Below, one piece after another: positions 32,703-41,657 of a stretch of 48,932 bases of DNA. Location of the stretch: NCBI GenBank assembly GCA_001512665.1, contig LFSF01000044.1, positions 1 to 48,932 of the forward strand, read 5' to 3'. The position numbers and the translations under genes were made by a program. The notes below the pieces were generated by a model, which made no database searches, had not been told where the DNA came from, and saw nothing but the letters and a program-made list of their open reading frames with translations. Position 1 is the first letter of the stretch. Each line of letters begins with the position of its first letter. The DNA comes from Clostridiales bacterium DTU073 (GTDB taxonomy: Bacteria; Bacillota; Peptococcia; DRI-13; DTU073).

Positions 32703-33896
32703 CTATGGCAACAAAGCACCTTTGGTATATATATTTCTGGCATTCCAAAGAATCCACTCCTCAAGTCCTACATCATAAGTAGCCTTTATCTGTGCCCTTA
32801 CTTCCGTTGCTCCATAAGCAGGTACGCCTAAATTAAAATCTTGGAGCCAGGGTCTGATCACTACAGCTGTATCCTTAACCTTTTTTAAACCATCAACTAA
32901 AGCCGCTTTTACCACCTCATAAGGATGGGCATTAGGATTAGCAAAACCATAGTTTCCGGGACCATAATGAGAAGGATAAATCATAGGACAAATATAATCA
33001 ACTTCAGTCATAATCTTTTCAAATTTCTGCCCGATACCCATATCATCTAGAGTCATGGTCGTTAATCCAAAAACATCAGCGGATAAAAAAACATTATAAG
33101 GTTCTAACTCTTTTTTCGCATACATTAAAAAATCACGAATGACATCTTCTTTCTTTCGTCCGTCTGCATAAGGATAAACCACATCCTGCATATTTCCGTC
33201 ACTGGGAAAACGCACATAATCAAACTGTATTTCTCGAAAACCCATTTTCGCAGCTTCTTTAGCTATATTAACGTTATAATCCCAAACTTCTCGATGATGA
33301 GGATCTACCCAAGCTAAATGCTTCCGGTCTCGCCAAACAGTCCCATCCTTTCGTCTTAACGCCAATTCAGGCTTGTTTTCAGCTAAGGAAGGATCTTTAA
33401 AAACAACAATACGTGCAATAGGATAAATGTTCTTACTTAAAATCAGCTTCATATTTTCCGAAGCATCTGCACCCTTATGGACACGAATATTTAAATCCTT
33501 CGCCAATTGTATAGGCAAAGCACAAGTAAGATATCCTTGATCATCCTTTACGTCAATCACCAAAGCATTTAATTCCGTATCATCAACAAGCTTTACTAAT
33601 GAAAAAAAAAGCTTATGCGAATTAAACGCTGCGCCACTCATATATATGCCTTTAACCTTCACAGCTTCTTTTTTTACCGGTCGCAGATCCTTTTGCAATC
33701 CGCGTTTAATAAAATAATTCTTTTCTTCAAGGGGCATAAGTTCAGAAGGATCGCTTAAACTCTGAATCTGACTGATTAGCTCTAGTTTACTGTTACTATT
33801 TCCCGCATAAACATCCGCTTTTGCAGAGAAGGTGTTGATAAAAACAACTCCTATAAAAACCAATAAACAAACGGCAAATTTTTTCCGGCGTAACAT
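32703..33896 (-). CDS. Secreted putative glycoside hydrolase (DUF4015 type)
   Basis: A 397-residue protein with a signal peptide (basic MLRRKK, hydrophobic core, AKA before DVYAG). The mature part looks like a TIM-barrel: VKGIYMSGAAFN, ALVIDVKDDQGYLTC, GFREIQFDYVRFPSDGNM, VFLSADVFGLT, VDYICPMIYPSHYGPG and a final EWILWNARNIYTKG. This is the DUF4015 pattern of putative carbohydrate-active enzymes. Asp and Glu residues at strand ends are likely catalytic, but the substrate is unknown. ATG 33896 has an AGAGGT site. Probably acts outside the cell or at the envelope. Confidence 0.85.
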   Translation of the reverse strand: MLRRKKFAVCLLVFIGVVFINTFSAKADVYAGNSNSKLELISQIQSLSDPSELMPLEEKNYFIKRGLQKDLRPVKKEAVKVKGIYMSGAAFNSHKLFFSLVKLVDDTELNALVIDVKDDQGYLTCALPIQLAKDLNIRVHKGADASENMKLILSKNIYPIARIVVFKDPSLAENKPELALRRKDGTVWRDRKHLAWVDPHHREVWDYNVNIAKEAAKMGFREIQFDYVRFPSDGNMQDVVYPYADGRKKEDVIRDFLMYAKKELEPYNVFLSADVFGLTTMTLDDMGIGQKFEKIMTEVDYICPMIYPSHYGPGNYGFANPNAHPYEVVKAALVDGLKKVKDTAVVIRPWLQDFNLGVPAYGATEVRAQIKATYDVGLEEWILWNARNIYTKGALLP

Positions 33897-34007
33897 TAGT
33901 CATCACTACCTCTCGGCAAAAAATAATCCGAAGCTTATGTTTCGACATTGTTCCGCTAATTCCTACTACAAATCTTAATTTCCTTTTTTTATTATCTGAT
34001 TAATGAT

Positions 34008-35618
34008 TTAACCAACTCTTCTTAATTCCCGTTCTATCTCGGCAAGCTGTGCTAATAAGCGTTGTAAAACCTTAGTATCACATCTTTGTTTCGCTTGTGT
34101 AATGATATTATCTTTAATAATCATAAACGCTTGAGCTAAATCCGGTTCTAACGTAGACGCTACAGCTGTAGCTGCAGCTGCAGCCGGAAGTTCCACTTTC
34201 TTCGTTACCAATTTTTCCATCGTCAGGTCATAAATCATCCCGAATTCAGCAATCTTTGTCTCAATCTTTAAATCCCTTTCAATTAATCTTTGTAAAGTTT
34301 CTAAGGCATCCTCTTCACCGTGAACAAGAATAACCTGTGCGGGCGTTTTTTCAAAGCCATTCAACCATTCTAATAAACCTTTCTGGTCAGCATGAGCAGA
34401 AAAATCATCAATTCTTTCAATAGCCGCATTAACGGCAATTTGCTCACCATGAATTCTTACTATATCTTCCCCATCTAAAATTCTTCTGCCTAAAGTCCCT
34501 TCAGCTTGATATCCAACAAATAAAACTGTACATTCAGGACGCCACAAATTATGTTTTAGATGGTGTTTTATTCTACCGGCATCAGCCATACCGCTTGCGG
34601 AAATAATAATGGCCCCACCCTTAACTTTATTTAAGGCAATGGATTCCTCCGTGGAAAGAACATAATGAATATCCTCCCCGGTAAAAAGACTGGCAGCTCC
34701 TTTCCCCTCAATCATCCCACAAAGTTCATCATCAAAACATTCAGGATTCTGCATAAATACTTTCGTTGCTTCCACTGCCATCGGACTATCAATATAAATA
34801 TCCACAGGCGGAATTTGTCCATTATCTTTCATTATTTTTAGATAATAGACTAAATCTTGGGTTCTCTCCACAGCAAAACTAGGGATAACTAAATTTCCAC
34901 CCTTTTCCATAGTCTGTGTTACCACTCTGGCTAAAGCATCTAACTTATTTTCTGTTTCAATGTGGTACCGATTACCATAAGTTGCTTCCATAATCACAAC
35001 ATCGGCTTCTTTAATTTTAGTAGGATCATCTACTATCGCTGCATTTGTATTCCCAATATCCCCTGAAAATACAACCTTTCTCTCTACCCCTTTATCCTTA
35101 ATTGATAGTTTAATCATTGCTGAACCCAAAATATGTCCGGCATCATAAAATTTAACTAACACTCCGGGGGCAACTTCGAATTGTTCTTCATAGCTGCAAA
35201 TTTTAAAATATTTCATACAATCACGCGCATCTTGTGCAGTATAAATGGGTTCTAACAAAGTTCCCCCACTACGAGCCAACTTCCTGTTTTTCCGTTCAAC
35301 TTCCATTTCCTGTATATGTCCGCTATCTGGTAGAACCACACTACATAATTCTGTGGTTGCTTTAGTAGCATAAACATTACCATGAAAACCTTTTTTAAAT
35401 AACTTCGGAATCAATCCACTATGATCTATATGAGCATGTGTTAACAAAATAAAATCAATTTCCTGAGGTTCAAAAGGAAAATCACCATAGTTTAATTCTT
35501 TAAGAATTTTGGAACCCTGAAACAAGCCACAATCTACTAAAAATTTACAATGTTCTGTTGTTACCAAAAAACATGAGCCGGTTACTGTACCTGCCGCACC
35601 AAAAAACTGCACATTCAT
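34008..35618 (-). CDS. MBL-fold beta-CASP exonuclease/endonuclease
   Basis: A 536-residue protein. The MBL domain has GAAGTVTGSCFLV, LLTHAHIDHSGLIPKL (HxHxDH), DAGHILGSAMIKLS and FSGDIGNT; the beta-CASP part has EATYGNR, IIISASGMADAGRIKHHLK, FVGYQAEGTLGRRIL and a final DDFSAHADQKGLLEWL. These match the RNA-processing CPSF/Ysh1-like bacterial family; substrates are mostly RNA but are untested here. An extra ~65-residue Ala-rich C-tail follows. ATG 35618 starts MNVQFFGAAG. Single gene; the upstream trpB2-type gene has its own terminator. Confidence 0.9.
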   Translation of the reverse strand: MNVQFFGAAGTVTGSCFLVTTEHCKFLVDCGLFQGSKILKELNYGDFPFEPQEIDFILLTHAHIDHSGLIPKLFKKGFHGNVYATKATTELCSVVLPDSGHIQEMEVERKNRKLARSGGTLLEPIYTAQDARDCMKYFKICSYEEQFEVAPGVLVKFYDAGHILGSAMIKLSIKDKGVERKVVFSGDIGNTNAAIVDDPTKIKEADVVIMEATYGNRYHIETENKLDALARVVTQTMEKGGNLVIPSFAVERTQDLVYYLKIMKDNGQIPPVDIYIDSPMAVEATKVFMQNPECFDDELCGMIEGKGAASLFTGEDIHYVLSTEESIALNKVKGGAIIISASGMADAGRIKHHLKHNLWRPECTVLFVGYQAEGTLGRRILDGEDIVRIHGEQIAVNAAIERIDDFSAHADQKGLLEWLNGFEKTPAQVILVHGEEDALETLQRLIERDLKIETKIAEFGMIYDLTMEKLVTKKVELPAAAAATAVASTLEPDLAQAFMIIKDNIITQAKQRCDTKVLQRLLAQLAEIERELRRVG

Positions 35619-35701
35619 TAATTTGTTCTCCTCTCTTTAAATTCTACCTTTTATAACCTATTTTAGCATAAAAACCATCTTAAACAATAAAAAAGTCAAG
35701 A

Positions 35702-35730
35702 AAAGCTCCGGTATCGAAAACCGGAGCTTT
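35702..35730 (-). terminator. Intrinsic terminator after the TrpB-like gene
   Basis: AAAGCTCCGGT and ACCGGAGCTTT arms (35702-35712 and 35720-35730), with TTTTC then more T residues following on the minus strand. Confidence 0.85.
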
Positions 35731-35745
35731 GTAAAGACAATTATA

Positions 35746-37128
35746 CTATTTTTTACCGTTCTCTTCTTCGACTACAGGTAAATTATTTAAGTTTTCCTGC
35801 ATTTGCTCTTCATTAAAAACTACGTTCTCAATATTTCCCGAGAGATAATTATCATATGCCGTAAGATCTAAATGTCCATGTCCGCTTAAATTAAAAACAA
35901 TACTTTTCGCTACACCCTCTTCTTTTCCTACTAAAGCTTCATCAACAGCTACCTTGATGGCATGAGCAGATTCAGGTGCAGGAAGAATACCCTCTGTCTG
36001 GGCAAAAAGGACAGCCGCCTCAAATACTCCTTTTTGTTCTACTGCCGTAGCTTCTAAAAGGCCGTCATGATACAGCTGACTGAGAATAGGCGAACTTCCA
36101 TGATACCTTAAGCCTCCGGCATGAATTCCCGCCGGAGTAAAATTAGAGCCAAGTGTATACATTTTTAAAAGTGGAGTTAAACCGGCCACATCACAATAAT
36201 CATAAGCAAATTTCCCTTTAGTTAGTGATGGACAAGCTGCCGGCTCTACACCTACAAGTCTAACTTTTTTACCTTTTAATTTATCAGGAATAAAAGGAAA
36301 AGCAATACCGGCAAAATTACTTCCTCCACCACAACTACCGATCACCACATCCGGATAATCATCAACCATTTCCATCTGTAGTTTAACTTCTTGACCGATA
36401 ATCGATTGGTGCAAACAAACATGATTAAGTACACTACCTAAAGCATAATTCGTATCAGCGCACTGCACAGCATCTTCAATAGCTTCACTAATGGCAATAC
36501 CTAAGGTACCGGGCGTTTCGGGATACTTTGCTAATACATCCTGCCCAATTCTCGTTTTCTCACTTGGACTAGCTATGCATTCAGCACCATAAGTCTCCAT
36601 AAAAACACGGCGATAAGGCTTTTGCTTAAAACTAATCCTCACCATATAAACAGTACATTCCAGACCAAACATTTTAGTAGCTAAAGCCAAAGCTGTGCCC
36701 CATTGTCCGGCTCCGGTTTCCGTAGTCAATCTTTTAATCCCCGCTACTTTATTAAAATAAACTTGCGGGATAGCACTATTTAGCTTATGGCTACCTACCG
36801 GACTTACCCCTTCATATTTGTAATAAATACGGCAAGGAGTATCCAGGGCTTTTTCCAAACGGCGTGCCCTAAATAAAGGTGCTGGTCTCCATTGTTTGTA
36901 AATCTCCCTTACTTCTTTAGGAATCTCGATAAACCTTTCCGTAGATACTTCCTGCTCAATCAGTGACATCGGAAATATAGGCGTTAGATCATCAGGTGTA
37001 AGGGGTTTTTTAGTTTTGGGATTTAACCCAGGTGCCAGAGGATTGGGCATATCAGCCTGCACATTATACCAAAACTTTGGAATCTTATCCTCCGGTAAAA
37101 TAATTTTAGTCAACTCTTCTTTACTCAT
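35746..37128 (-). CDS. TrpB-like PLP-dependent enzyme (tryptophan synthase beta, TrpB2 type)
   Basis: A 460-residue fold-type II PLP enzyme. The Schiff-base Lys lies in [18 protein letters not shown], followed by [20 protein letters not shown] and the phosphate loop [18 protein letters not shown]. Length and the N-terminal [18 protein letters not shown] extension mark the TrpB2 class, which lacks the usual TrpA-contact region and is often found without trpA. It probably joins indole and serine to tryptophan or scavenges indole. No trpA or other trp genes are in the window. ATG 37128 has a GGAGAA site. Confidence 0.93.
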   Translation of the reverse strand: MSKEELTKIILPEDKIPKFWYNVQADMPNPLAPGLNPKTKKPLTPDDLTPIFPMSLIEQEVSTERFIEIPKEVREIYKQWRPAPLFRARRLEKALDTPCRIYYKYEGVSPVGSHKLNSAIPQVYFNKVAGIKRLTTETGAGQWGTALALATKMFGLECTVYMVRISFKQKPYRRVFMETYGAECIASPSEKTRIGQDVLAKYPETPGTLGIAISEAIEDAVQCADTNYALGSVLNHVCLHQSIIGQEVKLQMEMVDDYPDVVIGSCGGGSNFAGIAFPFIPDKLKGKKVRLVGVEPAACPSLTKGKFAYDYCDVAGLTPLLKMYTLGSNFTPAGIHAGGLRYHGSSPILSQLYHDGLLEATAVEQKGVFEAAVLFAQTEGILPAPESAHAIKVAVDEALVGKEEGVAKSIVFNLSGHGHLDLTAYDNYLSGNIENVVFNEEQMQENLNNLPVVEEENGKK

Positions 37129-37252
37129 CTCAACATTCTCCTCTCATCTTAATTAAATAAATTAATAAATATGTAGTATTTTACCATAACCCCTAATTAC
37201 ATTGCAAGCCAAAAACAGTAATAACTCTCTTCATCTCGCAAAAAATTGAGCA

Positions 37253-37789
37253 TTAATAATTATTACTCATGATCTCAAAATAAGCTTGTGGATGCACACA
37301 TACCGGGCACTTATCCGGCGCAGAAGCAGCCTCATGGATATAACCACAGTTTCTACACTTCCAATACACCTTTCCATCCTTCTTAAAAACTGTACCTTCC
37401 TCAATGTTTTTCAACAAAGCTTTAAAACGTTCTTCGTGATGCTTCTCAATTTCTGCTATTCCTTCAAAGAGCTTAGCAATCTCTTCAAAACCTTCTTCTC
37501 TGGCTTCTTTAGCCATCCGAGGATACATATTTGTCCACTCATCATTTTCACCGCCGGCAGCTTCCTTCAAATTTTCGATGGTATTCCCAATCCCCAATAA
37601 TTTTTTGAAATGCAGCTTCGCATGTTCTTTTTCATTTTCGGCAGTTTCTAGAAAAATAGCCGCAATTTGCTCATAACCTTCCTTTTTTGCTACGGAAGCA
37701 AAAAAGCTATACTTATTTCTTGCTTGAGATTCTCCGGCAAATGCTTCCCATAGATTTTTTTCAGTTTTTGTGCCTTTTAAATCCTTCAT
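37253..37789 (-). CDS. Rubrerythrin
   Basis: A 178-residue protein with a ferritin-like diiron domain ([59 protein letters not shown]) and a C-terminal rubredoxin-like domain with two Cys pairs ([27 protein letters not shown]). It reduces hydrogen peroxide in anaerobes. The frame to 37813 is longer, but ATG 37789 has AAAGGAGGA upstream and starts [13 protein letters not shown]. Single-gene unit. It supports an anaerobic host. Confidence 0.95.
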   Translation of the reverse strand: MKDLKGTKTEKNLWEAFAGESQARNKYSFFASVAKKEGYEQIAAIFLETAENEKEHAKLHFKKLLGIGNTIENLKEAAGGENDEWTNMYPRMAKEAREEGFEEIAKLFEGIAEIEKHHEERFKALLKNIEEGTVFKKDGKVYWKCRNCGYIHEAASAPDKCPVCVHPQAYFEIMSNNY

Positions 37790-37920
37790 TTGTATTCCTC
37801 CTTTTTTTAGCATTAAACATCTTAAACATACTTATTTTTTTTATCTTTGTCAAGATTATTCAGATTAACTTTACCGGTTTCAATAGATATTATCTACAAA
37901 TTGCTCTTTATAATATAAAT

Positions 37921-37974
37921 GACGGGGATAGTTCTTATAATAAATTTCAAGATGCCACAAGAACCATCCCCGTC
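37921..37974. repeat. REP-like long hairpin
   Basis: Sixteen-base arms with one mismatch (GACGGGGATAGTTCTT at 37921-37936, complement at 37959-37974) and a 22-base loop. The GGGGAYRGTTCTTGTG core resembles short interspersed hairpins I recall from clostridial genomes. Only one copy is visible in this window. It lies just past the tRNA-operon terminator. Confidence 0.55.
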
Positions 37975-37977
37975 ATT

Positions 37978-37999
37978 AAAAAAAAGGCTGTATAGCCTT
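37978..37999 (-). terminator. Intrinsic terminator of the tRNA operon
   Basis: AAGGCT and AGCCTT arms (37984-37989, 37994-37999) with a four-base loop; on the minus strand eight T residues follow (A run at 37978-37985). Confidence 0.85.
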
Positions 38000-38012
38000 A
38001 TCAGATCTTATA

Positions 38013-38098
38013 TGGTGCGGCTGAGAGGACTTGAACCTCCATGCCCTTGCGAGCACTAGGACCTGAACCTAGCGCGTCTGCCATTCCGCCACAGCCGC
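38013..38098 (-). tRNA. tRNA-Leu (anticodon CAG)
   Basis: Acceptor GCGGCTG/CAGCCGC; anticodon stem CTAGG/CCTAG presents CAG; a long variable arm (TGCTCGCAAGGGCA) marks a class II tRNA; encoded CCA. Last gene of the tRNA operon. Confidence 0.96.
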
Positions 38099-38139
38099 TT
38101 ACTTATATAAATTAACAGCATTTTATTACTATATAAAAA

Positions 38140-38215
38140 TGGCTGGGGCGGCAGGACTCGAACCTACGAATCACGGAGTCAAAGTCCGTTGCCTTACCAA
38201 CTTGGCTACGCCCCA
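38140..38215 (-). tRNA. tRNA-Gln (anticodon TTG)
   Basis: Acceptor TGGGGCG/CGCCCCA; anticodon stem CGGA/TCCG presents TTG in loop CTTTGAC; T arm GTAGGTTCGAGTCCTGC; encoded CCA. Confidence 0.96.
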
Positions 38216-38234
38216 ACTTATAAAGAATAAAAAA

Positions 38235-38320
<86 letters not shown>

Positions 38321-38330
38321 AAAATTTGTA

Positions 38331-38406
38331 TGGAGCCGACGATGGGACTCGAACCCGCAACCTGCTGATTACAAGTCAGCTGCTCTGCCAATTGAGCTAC
38401 GTCGGC
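38331..38406 (-). tRNA. tRNA-Thr (anticodon TGT)
   Basis: Acceptor GCCGACG/CGTCGGC; anticodon stem GCTGA/TCAGC presents TGT; T arm GCGGGTTCGAGTCCCAT; encoded CCA. Confidence 0.96.
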
Positions 38407-38413
38407 ATATATA

Positions 38414-38489
38414 TGGCGGAGCTGACGAGAGTCGAACTCGCGATCTCCTGCGTGACAGGCAGGCATGTTAACCACTACACCACAGCTCC
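38414..38489 (-). tRNA. tRNA-Asp (anticodon GTC)
   Basis: Acceptor GGAGCTG/CAGCTCC; anticodon stem CCTGC/GCAGG presents GTC; D arm GGTGTAGTGGTTAACAT; encoded CCA. Confidence 0.96.
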
Positions 38490-38508
38490 ACTTTGTAAAC
38501 AAAATTTA

Positions 38509-38583
38509 TGGTGACCCGGACGGGAGTCGAACCCGTGTCGCAGCCTTGAAAGGGCCGTGTCTTAACCACTTGACCACCGGGCC
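38509..38583 (-). tRNA. tRNA-Glu (anticodon TTC)
   Basis: Acceptor GGCCCGG pairs with CCGGGTC (one G-U); the anticodon is TTC in loop CTTTCAA; T arm ACGGGTTCGACTCCCGT; encoded CCA. Confidence 0.96.
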
Positions 38584-38600
38584 AAATCAACTTAGCAACT

Positions 38601-38677
38601 TGGTCGGGGTAGAGGGATTTGAACCCCCGACACCCTGGTCCCAAACCAGGTGCGCTACCAAGCTGCGCTATACCCCG
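38601..38677 (-). tRNA. tRNA-Pro (anticodon TGG)
   Basis: Acceptor CGGGGTA/TACCCCG; anticodon stem CCTGG/CCAGG presents TGG; T arm GGGGGTTCAAATCCCTC; encoded CCA. First gene of the operon. Confidence 0.96.
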
Positions 38678-38697
38678 CGCTTGACGTGACAAAATAC

Positions 38698-38726
38698 ATA
38701 TTAACAAATATCTTGAAATAGGTCAA
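38698..38726 (-). promoter_or_regulatory. Sigma-A promoter of the seven-tRNA operon
   Basis: On the minus strand TTGACC (38721-38726), 17 bases, TAATAT (38698-38703). Start would fall about 14 bases before tRNA-Pro. Good fit, with one mismatch in each box. Confidence 0.8.
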
Positions 38727-38819
38727 GGGGTTTACAGCATTTTTTCGTGAAAACTAGTCTATTTATTTATATTATATCATAAAGATTTACTAAAAACATC
38801 GTTTTGGAGGAGTGATACC

Positions 38820-39485
38820 ATGTCAGTAAATACCAATCAGATTGAAAAAGATATTCTCAATAATATAGAAAAACTCATTAATATCATCAGTAAGATTAAT
38901 CAGCAAGGGATAGAAAGCTCCCATAATATTCTACTCGAAGCAGAGTATTTAATCAACAAAACGAATCCTCTGCTCGAACAACTCATACAAAGAAAAGACA
39001 TACCTTTAGAACAAATCTACAGACAACTAATCACCCAAAAATTACCTTATACAAAAGCACAAAACAATATTGCCAATCTGGAACAAGCCTTGGAACCCAT
39101 TTTTGCTCTTCCTATATTTAAGCAAAATCAAGAAAACAATAAAAAAGAACCTCCGACTGATACAAGCGAAGAAACAACAGCTCTTCCTGTCACGGAAAAC
39201 AATTGTCTCCCCAAAAAGTCAAAGGTTAATCTAAATCTAAATGCTTACTTGGCAGCACTATTTCCAAAAGAAAAAGTGCTTAAAAACTATTATCTACACA
39301 ACATAAAACTAGATTATTATCTACCACGAAAAAAACTGGCTATACTCCTCACTCCCGTTTATTACCGGCGTTCTCCCAATATCAACTTACTCCTTCGTAA
39401 AGGAATACGCCTTATAGAACTATCACCACAAAATCTTAATAATTCATCTCAACTATATCAAAAAATTTATTCTCATACACACTAA
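38820..39485 (+). CDS. Hypothetical protein with a possible degenerate PD-(D/E)XK-like C-terminal domain
   Basis: A 221-residue protein. The N-terminal ~100 residues are helical (NNIEKLINIISKINQQGI, EQLIQRKDIPLEQIYRQLIT), then a low-complexity Asn/Glu/Thr linker (about 104-135). The C-terminal part has YYLHNIKLDYYLPRKKLAIL, then LLLRKGIRLIELSPQNL, a spacing like Vsr/DUF559 nucleases (D-F-Y-L-P, L-A-I-E, then a strand with R-K-G-x-R). The Asp is present but the catalytic Glu position is Leu (AILLTP). ATG 38820 has TTTGGAGGAG upstream. Fold is inference; no family recognised. Confidence 0.6.
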   Translation: MSVNTNQIEKDILNNIEKLINIISKINQQGIESSHNILLEAEYLINKTNPLLEQLIQRKDIPLEQIYRQLITQKLPYTKAQNNIANLEQALEPIFALPIFKQNQENNKKEPPTDTSEETTALPVTENNCLPKKSKVNLNLNAYLAALFPKEKVLKNYYLHNIKLDYYLPRKKLAILLTPVYYRRSPNINLLLRKGIRLIELSPQNLNNSSQLYQKIYSHTH

Positions 39486-39494
39486 GCTCTTAGG

Positions 39495-41621
39495 TTATTC
39501 CCAACGAATCTGAATCCTATCTCCTTGTTTTAAAGGATAGGTATATTCTCTCTCTATACCATTAAGCAAAATCACAAGTTTAGATTTACCCTCCGGCGGC
39601 TCAGTAGAAAACTCTATTTCATTAAAAACATCTACCAAAATGGGCTTATAATTTACCCCCTCGGCCTCATACTCTATAATATCACCATGCTTGAGTGTGA
39701 TCGCTTCACGAGGATTTATTTTTGTGTTATTCAACCACACCTGAAGAGAATTAAGCTTTACCGGTTGATCATTTACTGTAACTTCAATATGGATCATGGC
39801 TTCATTAGGAATCAAATCTTTAATATAAACTTCCGGTGATTTTTCATAGGTAATTCTATCCTCAGGATAAACATCATCAAAATAATTAGCTTTTGCCCCG
39901 TTTTTCATAATTTCGGAAATTTCCAGCAAGTTAAGTTTCTCCCCATTAATCGTTACAAATTCATCATCAGCAATCAAACCAGCTTTTTGTAAAACATCCT
40001 TTATGGTTTGATTACTTTCGATTTCTATCTTACAACCATCCGGAACAGAATCATCTAGCGACATTAGCTGATCACCCATTCTAATCAGGGGTGAAAGTTG
40101 TACTTCCTGATCATTAACATAACATGTGCCGATTTGTCCCTGTAATAAATCCCTAAAAGTAGCCACAGCATCTTGCCCTTTTTCCCCCGGAATAAAGGTA
40201 ATATGATCACCTTGCCTGATCTCTTCGTTAAACTCTACCTCTCGCTCATTAAGTAGAATTTTTCCCGCTTTACCTTCTCCTCCCGGTAGCGAATAGATTT
40301 TTCCATTAAGCTCATAAGTAAGCGCCAATCCCGGACGAGCATAGATATCCTTGAGATCATAACCTCCGGCTAATAAAGCACTGGCCACAGTATTTTGGGC
40401 AAGATTTAGCATGCGAATAGACTCTCCATTAATGTTAACAGAAATAAAGCCCATAGTAAAATTAGTTAAAGCTGAATATGCTATGGCCAAGGCCGTAATA
40501 TTATTAGGACCGTTAAATTCTTCCGGTAAATTCCGAATATGCGGAACACTATTAGCTTGTTGCACTGCTACCCGATCTTCAGGCAAATTAAAGGCTTGAG
40601 CCAGACTTTTATCTAAACCTTCGGTTAAACTACCTCCACCCACTAGGAGGATAGCCTGTGGTGCTTTATTATTAAGTTCTAAAATTGTATTTGCTATAGC
40701 CGAGGCTAAAGTTTGCACAGCCGGCTGTATACATTGTCTAATCTCTTCGGCGGAATAAACTTCTTCTTTACCCAACACATTAATAGTTCTTAATTCATAA
40801 GCACTGGATAGCTTTCTTTTGACCTCTTCAGCCCTGGTAAAATCCAATAAAAACTGTCCTGAGATAGCCTCTGTTATTTCATCTCCTGCCATTGGCACCA
40901 TGCCAAAAGCAGAAATTAAATTACCGCCACATACTGCTATATCAGAAGTACCGGCACCAATATCTACCAAAACAAGATTAAGTTGTCGCATCACAGGACT
41001 AAGCACCAAATTGGCTACAGCAATAGGTTCCAAAGTAATTGAGACGATTTGCATTCCCAAACTCTCTATCACATTCTGTAAAGAATCCACAACCATCCGA
41101 GGTAAAAAGGTCGCAATAACTTCGACACTGGCTTTTTCACCCTTTTGTCCTACTAAAGAACCTATACGGACATTATCCAACTGTTCTTCCACAACACTAT
41201 AACCAACACAATAATACTGCTGTGACAAAGGAAGTTCTGCCTGGTTTTTAGGCAAACACATCTGAGCTTCCTGCACGGCCTGCAACTCTAACGAAAAAAT
41301 ATCTTCTTTAGAAAAAACAGTACTCACCGGATAAATTTTTTCCGCATAACCTCTAACAGTTTCTAAAGACCTTCCGGCTGCCGCTACCGCTATTTCCTTT
41401 AATTCTCGCCCGGTTGCCTCCTGCATTGCGTGTACAAGTTCACGGACAATTTGAACTACTTCCTCTACGTGATGTATTTGCCCATCAAGCATTGATCTTG
41501 TCTGATGTTCTTTAGAAATAATATGTTCAACAACCATTTCGCCATCATGTAAAGATGCAAAAAGTGCTACAACTGATCTTGTTCCAATATCTAACACAAA
41601 TACCGAATCTCTCAAAAACAT
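39495..41621 (-). CDS. FtsA-like ATPase with long C-terminal extension
   Basis: A 708-residue protein. Residues 1-385 are an actin-like ATPase of the FtsA kind: SVFVLDIGTRSVVALFAS, LVLVDIGAGTSDIAVCGG and AILLVGGGSLTEGLDKSLA. The last ~320 residues contain repeated short units like ILLNEREVEFNEEIRQGD, CYVNDQEVQLSPLIRMGD and VILLNGIEREYTYPLKQGDR, which look like small beta-grasp modules. FtsA proper is about 420 residues and lacks this extension. No ftsZ is nearby. ATG 41621 is four bases after GGAGG. It may be a cell-division or envelope paralogue; its exact role is unknown. It lies 36 bases after cheR. Confidence 0.8.
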   Translation of the reverse strand: MFLRDSVFVLDIGTRSVVALFASLHDGEMVVEHIISKEHQTRSMLDGQIHHVEEVVQIVRELVHAMQEATGRELKEIAVAAAGRSLETVRGYAEKIYPVSTVFSKEDIFSLELQAVQEAQMCLPKNQAELPLSQQYYCVGYSVVEEQLDNVRIGSLVGQKGEKASVEVIATFLPRMVVDSLQNVIESLGMQIVSITLEPIAVANLVLSPVMRQLNLVLVDIGAGTSDIAVCGGNLISAFGMVPMAGDEITEAISGQFLLDFTRAEEVKRKLSSAYELRTINVLGKEEVYSAEEIRQCIQPAVQTLASAIANTILELNNKAPQAILLVGGGSLTEGLDKSLAQAFNLPEDRVAVQQANSVPHIRNLPEEFNGPNNITALAIAYSALTNFTMGFISVNINGESIRMLNLAQNTVASALLAGGYDLKDIYARPGLALTYELNGKIYSLPGGEGKAGKILLNEREVEFNEEIRQGDHITFIPGEKGQDAVATFRDLLQGQIGTCYVNDQEVQLSPLIRMGDQLMSLDDSVPDGCKIEIESNQTIKDVLQKAGLIADDEFVTINGEKLNLLEISEIMKNGAKANYFDDVYPEDRITYEKSPEVYIKDLIPNEAMIHIEVTVNDQPVKLNSLQVWLNNTKINPREAITLKHGDIIEYEAEGVNYKPILVDVFNEIEFSTEPPEGKSKLVILLNGIEREYTYPLKQGDRIQIRWE

Positions 41622-41657
41622 CAAACCTCCTATAAATGACCAGATAAGCTGATGCTA

